From: Gonapodya sp. JEL0774
Taxonomy: Eukaryota; Monoblepharomycota; Monoblepharidomycetes; Monoblepharidales; Gonapodyaceae
Assembly (NCBI GenBank): GCA_027604505.1
Contig: JADIIX010000052.1
Location: 86,473-150,472 of the forward strand
Direction of reading: 5' to 3'
Length of the DNA stretch: 64,000 bases
How positions within the stretch are numbered: the first letter of the stretch is position 1; the number at the start of each line of letters is the position of its first letter. This document shows positions 59,415 to 64,000 of this stretch, in pieces. A program made the position numbers and the translations under genes. The notes beneath the pieces were generated by a model. It saw only the letters and a program-made list of their open reading frames with translations, was not told the DNA's origin and ran no database searches.

Positions 59415-61366
59415 TCATTTAAGTAAAAATAATTCATTCCTGCAATGGGATACCCAATGCGACCCCCGTGGGTTCTGCTTATTGATGAGTGAAGACAGAC
59501 TAATATCGTGCACCGGTTTGCTGGCAGTGAGGAAAAGCCCCCCAACAGAGATATGGCGGAGCAGATTTGGAGCGACAGTCAAATCTGGAAAGTGCGGCTT
59601 TGAGGCGTTGCTGACGTTCCAAGTGCTGAAGATATTAGGGACGAACCACTCGTGGATGTTGATGAGAGCCATCTCGAGGGTGGCTTGGTCCGGGAGTATT
59701 GCTGCCTGACCTGCATGCGAAACATTGAAGGGAGACGGGTACTGGCTGGAAGGCTGAGCGTCGATCATTTCTTTCAAAGTCAATTTGTGGGCCCCGAAGT
59801 CAGATAGCAAACCGTTTGCCAAGACAAGGGGACGTCGGCTTGCCATGTCCAGAACTCGTAAGATTCGTCTTCAAGCCATTTTGGTAAGGCTTGTCCAAAT
59901 CGTAGGGGCTGCGGTGCGACCCCTGGCAACGCTACAAGTTCATTTTCAACGCGATGTGTCGTCGAGAAATGCGGTTCTAGAATGAGTGGTTTCATTAGAG
60001 TTTGAGAATCACTTGATCGGGTCGACAATTTCAGAGTAGATCTTTCCATTGGTACGTAGCGCAGTGTGGGTGCAACTATGGTTCCTGACTCCACCGTGAT
60101 GTTGGCAATCGCGCTTGTCACATCGCGCACACAACATGCATCCGCCGCGATCCCGACCCGAGCATGGCATCCGAGCTCCCGAAAAGACCGTACGTATTCA
60201 AACTTGGACCGAAGGCTTTTGAGTGGATCTTTTGCTCGCACAATGTCCAAGCGCGTGTCTGACCACTGAACAACCCTCGTCGCCCCGATCTCGACATTGT
60301 CGAAGAGATCCAATATGACCGAAGCATCCTTTTCATCGACCCAGAACGCAATCTTTGTGGCTGGTTTCTTGACAGTCGCCGTTCCGCCCTGAAGGAATAT
60401 GGTGGTTCGGTGTTGCAGTGGGGACGAGCGGTAAAATTGATCATCAATTAGGTGTACTGTGCAGGCCTCCAACTTCCAATTATTATACTCACAGTGGTCC
60501 CGATCTTAAGTTTAGCCGGACGTATCGTCAGGTCATTGGTTGACACCCCATCTGAGAACGCGCGAATCTGGCGTGGATATGGAGCGAGTGTCAATGAGAA
60601 AATGCAGTTGCAAAGACGGTATGAATGAAAACATCTTCATTGGGCTGAGCGAGGCTCACCAGTTGTGGCCGCATTTCGTTCGAACTCAAGTTGTGCTGAC
60701 GAGGATCACGGTCCAGAACGCGTTCTTTTTGAAACTTTGGGCAGTGCCTGACAGTATTCTGTAAGTGTTCATCCATTTGAACACCAATTTGCAGGTCTGA
60801 GGTCGTGGAAGGTTTGATCGTGTTCGAAAACGAAGTGCTGGCGCGGAGAGTAGGAACAGCGGACGACATGTCCTTGTTTGCCACATAGTTCAGACTCATT
60901 GCACACGTTTATGTGGTAATACTGCTTCAAGTACACTCACAGTGATCCCCAATTGATTGCAAGTGCGTCCAAGAATCCGGGCGCCTTCCTTCCGCATCCC
61001 CCTCACTTTCATTCGCTGAATCGTGAATTCGAGTATCTTCTTCTCACGCAAAAGAGTTGCCAGTTTACGTTTCAGCTTGTATAGCTCCGAGTGGCCCCTT
61101 GCTGGTTTGCGGACGATCTCGAGCAGGGGGAGCTCCGAGGCACGTAAAAGCAAGTCAAAGTCCTTTAGAGTGGGAGAGTGAGATTGAAACGAGCAGTTGT
61201 GTGTAGTGGGATCCTCATGAGAGAATGTATGTAAACTCACCGTATATGTAGTCTCGTCGCATGTCACACCGTCATCCAGACACGTTCCGGTGATCGTTTC
61301 CTCGACAAGACCCATATCAAGAAGTGATCTTATCCACAAACATATTACTAGAACGGAGCACTTCAT
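59415..61366 (-). CDS. secreted or membrane-anchored protein of unknown function
   Basis: Six exons: 61366-61241, 61162-60941, 60872-60660, 60567-60493, 60388-59813 and 59753-59415, about 516 aa. All junctions are phase 0. The start was chosen because MKCSVLVICLWIRSLLDMGL gives a signal peptide or anchor. A Lys/Arg-rich helix follows (about 65-105), then a mixed alpha/beta-looking region containing ATKIAFWVDEKDASVILDL and VVQWSDTRLDIVRA, and several N-x-S/T sites. I do not recognise the family; the D-x-x and W-x-D patterns could suit a glycosyltransferase or a carbohydrate-acting enzyme, but this is unproven. The last junction (59754-59812) is weak: two donors are possible and the frame changes there, so a frameshift is an alternative. 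Confidence 0.5.
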
Positions 61367-61845
61367 TCTGGTTGTAAACGTGAGGAGGATGATGGAGATC
61401 GGGAGCAAAGAGTGTGGTGGAAAGACAGTTTTGACGACACGGGAGATGGCATCCGACGGGCACTGGGAGCCGATGTGGAACGAAGAGAAGGAATCATAAA
61501 AGGACAGGCACGCTTCGAGCTGATTGAGCGAGAGATTCCGAGACGTAAAGGGTGAGCAGATTCGTTACTGGTCATCATCAAGCATCGATCCGACAGTTCA
61601 CTCACGGCAGCCGTCAGGAGAGCGTACATCACGATCCCGATGATCGTTGTGTGGGTGTAGAGAGCGTTGTGGAGCATTGGGATAGAGTTGGAAATGGGAG
61701 TGCGATGTGAGAGATATGGACAGGACAACCAAGTGATGACTTCATTGGGCTGCCTGCACGATATCGAAAACCCCTGGACAGTCGATGCGGGTCATTGCTA
61801 AGCAATTAAGATCAAATTTTGTGTTTCATTCATCTGAATAAATAA
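61367..61845. other. intergenic, possible upstream exon
   Basis: A reverse-strand segment (about 61610-61680) reads MLHNALYTHTTIIGIVMYAL, a hydrophobic helix ending in a GTGAGT donor. Its phase does not match the next gene's first exon. It may be an alternative first exon, a separate short gene, or chance. Confidence 0.35.
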
Positions 61846-62947
61846 TTACCCGTCTCCTACATGACTCTCCAGTACCGCTCCTTTATGACTGAAAAGTTTC
61901 TTAAAACATCCCACGATCCTCCCCACCACCGACTTGTTCCCCATGTTCCCTGCCTTCTCCTTGTTGTTCGGCATGCCACAGCTCCCCTTCTTCCCGTCTC
62001 TCGTGCTGCTGTTTCCTCGAAAGAAGTCGGCCATGCGATGCACGAGCCTCTTCTTGACGTTCTTGAACCGGAGTCCAAGACCTGGGACGAGTTCAAACTG
62101 GCATTTGATACCACTGTCACCGTGTTTCCCGCCCTGATCGCGCGTGGACATGGTGTACTCGCCTTCCACCGCGGTGATGACGCAATCTGGATCCGTGCCC
62201 TCACCAACAACTTCGCGGGCCGTATCCTCTTCCTTCACCACAGTGCCATCGACAAAGTCGCAATCCAGCGGCGGTACTACATCGTAGTCCACCTTGTCCT
62301 CCAAGTCGGACTTGTGTTCGGCCAAGACGACCAGGTCGAGCTTCATTCCTTCTTTTGGAGGAGGCACCGATTCTTTCGCAAGGAGCGCGGGCACTTGCTC
62401 GCTTGTGGTCGCCTGCGTGGAGTTCATTGGTTCGATTGATGTGCACGGGACCCTTTTTGGGCATTCCCCTCCACGAGATTTCGTCCCGCTCGGATCACAC
62501 TCTGATTCCGTCGCTCCATCCTTCGGAATATTAGCTCCGGCCAGAACAGGATGCACCGTGGGCTCGTTGGACTCTAGGGGGTCCGAGCTTGGCACGGGAG
62601 CAAGAGACGGTTCCACCACTTCCACCCTGACGAGAGTGGACGAGAGAGAGGCAGACTGGCCGTCGAGGTGTGGAGCATCAGCATCGACAGTAGCAGCGAC
62701 CTGTATGGACAAACAAGCGCACTGTGGTCAGAAGTGTCCCTCGAGCATTCCCTACAAACCAAGATGACTTTCGATACGTGTGCTGTTGCTACTCACTACC
62801 AACTCCACCACCCCGTTCTCCCCACCATCCATCCCATCCACCCTCTCCTCCACGTCCTTTCTTCGCCTATTTCCTTCCGTTCCCGCTCACCCTTGACCGT
62901 GAGCACCACACTGCCCGTCCCCACTTTCCCCGCGTGCCCTCGGCCAT
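61846..62947 (-). CDS. hypothetical acidic/basic two-part protein
   Basis: Two exons, 62947-62891 and 62700-61846, would give about 303 aa. The long exon is Glu/Asp/Val-rich for 190 residues, then basic (GLRFKNVKKRLVHRMADFF, GRIVGCFKKLFSHK), resembling membrane-binding amphipathic helices. No domain is recognised. The first exon (MAEGTRGKWGRAVW) is chosen only because its GTGAGC donor is phase 0 like the CATACAG acceptor. A different upstream exon is possible, since an overlapping frame there also looks open. Confidence 0.4.
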
Positions 62948-64000
62948 AATTTGTGTTGGTCCCGTACCGGGACATGTCGGGCTTGGGCTTGGGTTTGGGT
63001 TTGGACGGCTTTTTGGTCTCGGACCTTGGCGCGTTCGTCGGTGGTGAGGTGGGTGGGTTGCCGGACCGGCCGTGTGCAGGGCTTGGTACGTAGCGAACGC
63101 GGCACGGCGGGTTTTCAACCATCGAGTCAAAAGGAGCGATCGTGATACAAGGCACCGTACACAGTGGCGTATGGTACGACGAGTGTGGGGGTGGGTTCGC
63201 GGGTCAGCGAACGCGACGTGATCGGGCGATCGCAGAGCACCCCGTCGACAACTCACCATGGACAGAGCGAATAATCCATGGAGATGGCTGGATCGAAGAC
63301 AAGATAGGGATGTGGAGTTGGAGGGCGGACCGTACGTCGTCAGTCGTCATCATGAAGAGGCAAACGCAAGTTGCTCGCCCGGATCACACGAGCATTCACA
63401 CCCTTACACGACCCACCAGATCGGCCTTCGATTTGTAATGATGGAGTCGTGATGGCTGGTGTGCTTGTAGAGAGAATTGTGTGGAAGGTCTGGCTTGCCC
63501 GGCAAATCACAACGAATGATCGCAACGGAGTGATCATGAGAAGGACCAACGACGATCATGTCACCCAATCCATCATCCATCAAAACAGGAGGACCGCCGC
63601 TCGGTGGAGCTCGTACTCACAAGATCGCAAAAAGAAACGGGAGTCGCGGGGGTGGGATCACTTATTGTGAGGAGCGACTCAGATATAGATGTGTGCGGTA
63701 AACTCCGGATCTACGAATCTACGAATCTACGAATTGCGAAATCTGCGAATGTCTGGCCACCGTTGGTGTTCAACTTTCCTCCCTGACTTTGCACGCTTCA
63801 GGCATGGCTGGGGCCCAAGCACTCAACCATAGTTGCATTTTTTTCCACGCACACAAAAGGCAGTGCGGGGGTTATTGTTCTTCTCTTTGTGTACACTGAC
63901 CAAGCGATCCTGATCCTTGTTCCCACACCCATCACCCATCACAACCACTGACCGCCGACGCTGGTACTAAGGCGGCCGGCGCCCGCCCCGCGGGCGGGGG
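62948..64000. other. right edge, no supported gene
   Basis: Reverse-strand frames near 62870-63260 are Pro/Arg/Lys rich, with a KPKPKPKP run, and may be 5' exons of a gene, but I could not join them. The last 30 bases are almost pure G/C and can fold back (CCCGC against GCGGG), perhaps the start of a CpG-rich or low-complexity region. Confidence 0.3.

Noticed and set aside
62796-63155. Possible kinase Gly-loop-like segment (YGRGHAGKVGTGSVVL) on the reverse strand
   Set aside because: The resemblance to HAL-type kinase starts is short. No other kinase motif follows and the frame could not be joined to another exon.
63970-64000. GC-rich terminal hairpin as a possible telomere or origin
   Set aside because: It has no telomeric repeat units and is only 30 bases at the cut edge of the window.

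Overview
This window looks like nuclear DNA of a fungus, and more exactly of an early-diverging, probably chytrid-type (zoosporic) lineage. Genes are dense and lie on both strands. They are split by many short GT-AG introns, mostly 51-150 nt. Several families are typically fungal: a JmjC protein with C-terminal Cys-rich fingers, a rhodanese plus tyrosine-phosphatase fusion and an HRQ1 helicase. Others, a delta-7 sterol reductase (DHCR7) and a CHERP-like splicing factor, are usually absent from yeasts and other Dikarya. The taxonomic call is inference from gene content; no rRNA or barcode gene is present. I rebuilt the gene models by hand by joining open frames at GT-AG sites with matching phase and family-like sequence across each junction.

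Layout. 1-156: 3' end of an unidentified gene. 830-5748 (+): a large disordered protein with an eIF4E-binding-type motif and an RGG tail. 5993-10710 (-): a large disordered, IQ-motif, coiled-coil protein. 10711-12533: gene-poor, holding an 840-bp inverted-repeat element (11438-12277) flanked by a 9-bp direct repeat. 12679-19041 (-): JmjC chromatin protein, apparently one very long gene. 19365-21178 (+): lysophospholipid acyltransferase. 21331-24242 (-): CHERP-like CID/RS splicing factor ending in a zinc knuckle. 24467-29028 (-): HRQ1 helicase in 13 exons. 29090-31630 (-): RGG/F-box-like protein. 31857-34422 (-): cytochrome P450, head to head with 34956-37228 (+): DHCR7. 37343-38636 (+): Nudix CoA diphosphatase-type. 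38813-41005 (-): amino-acid transporter, head to head with 41422-42461 (+): a four-helix membrane protein. 43090-46186 (+): rhodanese/tyrosine phosphatase. 46516-47489 (-): small SET protein. 47728-49774 (-): epoxide hydrolase with an 8-nt microexon. 49775-51621: spacer with a degenerate tandem duplication. 51622-56385 (-): 12-exon gene for a divergent protein kinase. 59415-61366 (-): secreted or membrane protein of unknown function. 61846-62947 (-): hypothetical protein. Two long stretches, 56386-59414 and 62948-64000, hold nothing I can support.

Functional links. DHCR7 saturates the C7 double bond of sterols. Its P450 neighbour shares a 533-bp divergent promoter region and could be co-regulated, but its substrate is not shown by sequence. 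The acyltransferase and epoxide hydrolase are further lipid or xenobiotic enzymes. Chromatin and RNA functions (JmjC, SET, CHERP, HRQ1, the eIF4E-binding-type protein) dominate the rest. I see no CRISPR array, no tRNA or rRNA, and no clear new multi-gene system. The most unusual signals are the inverted-repeat element, the microexon, the modular basic N-terminus of the kinase gene with its duplicated introns, and the long JmjC fusion.
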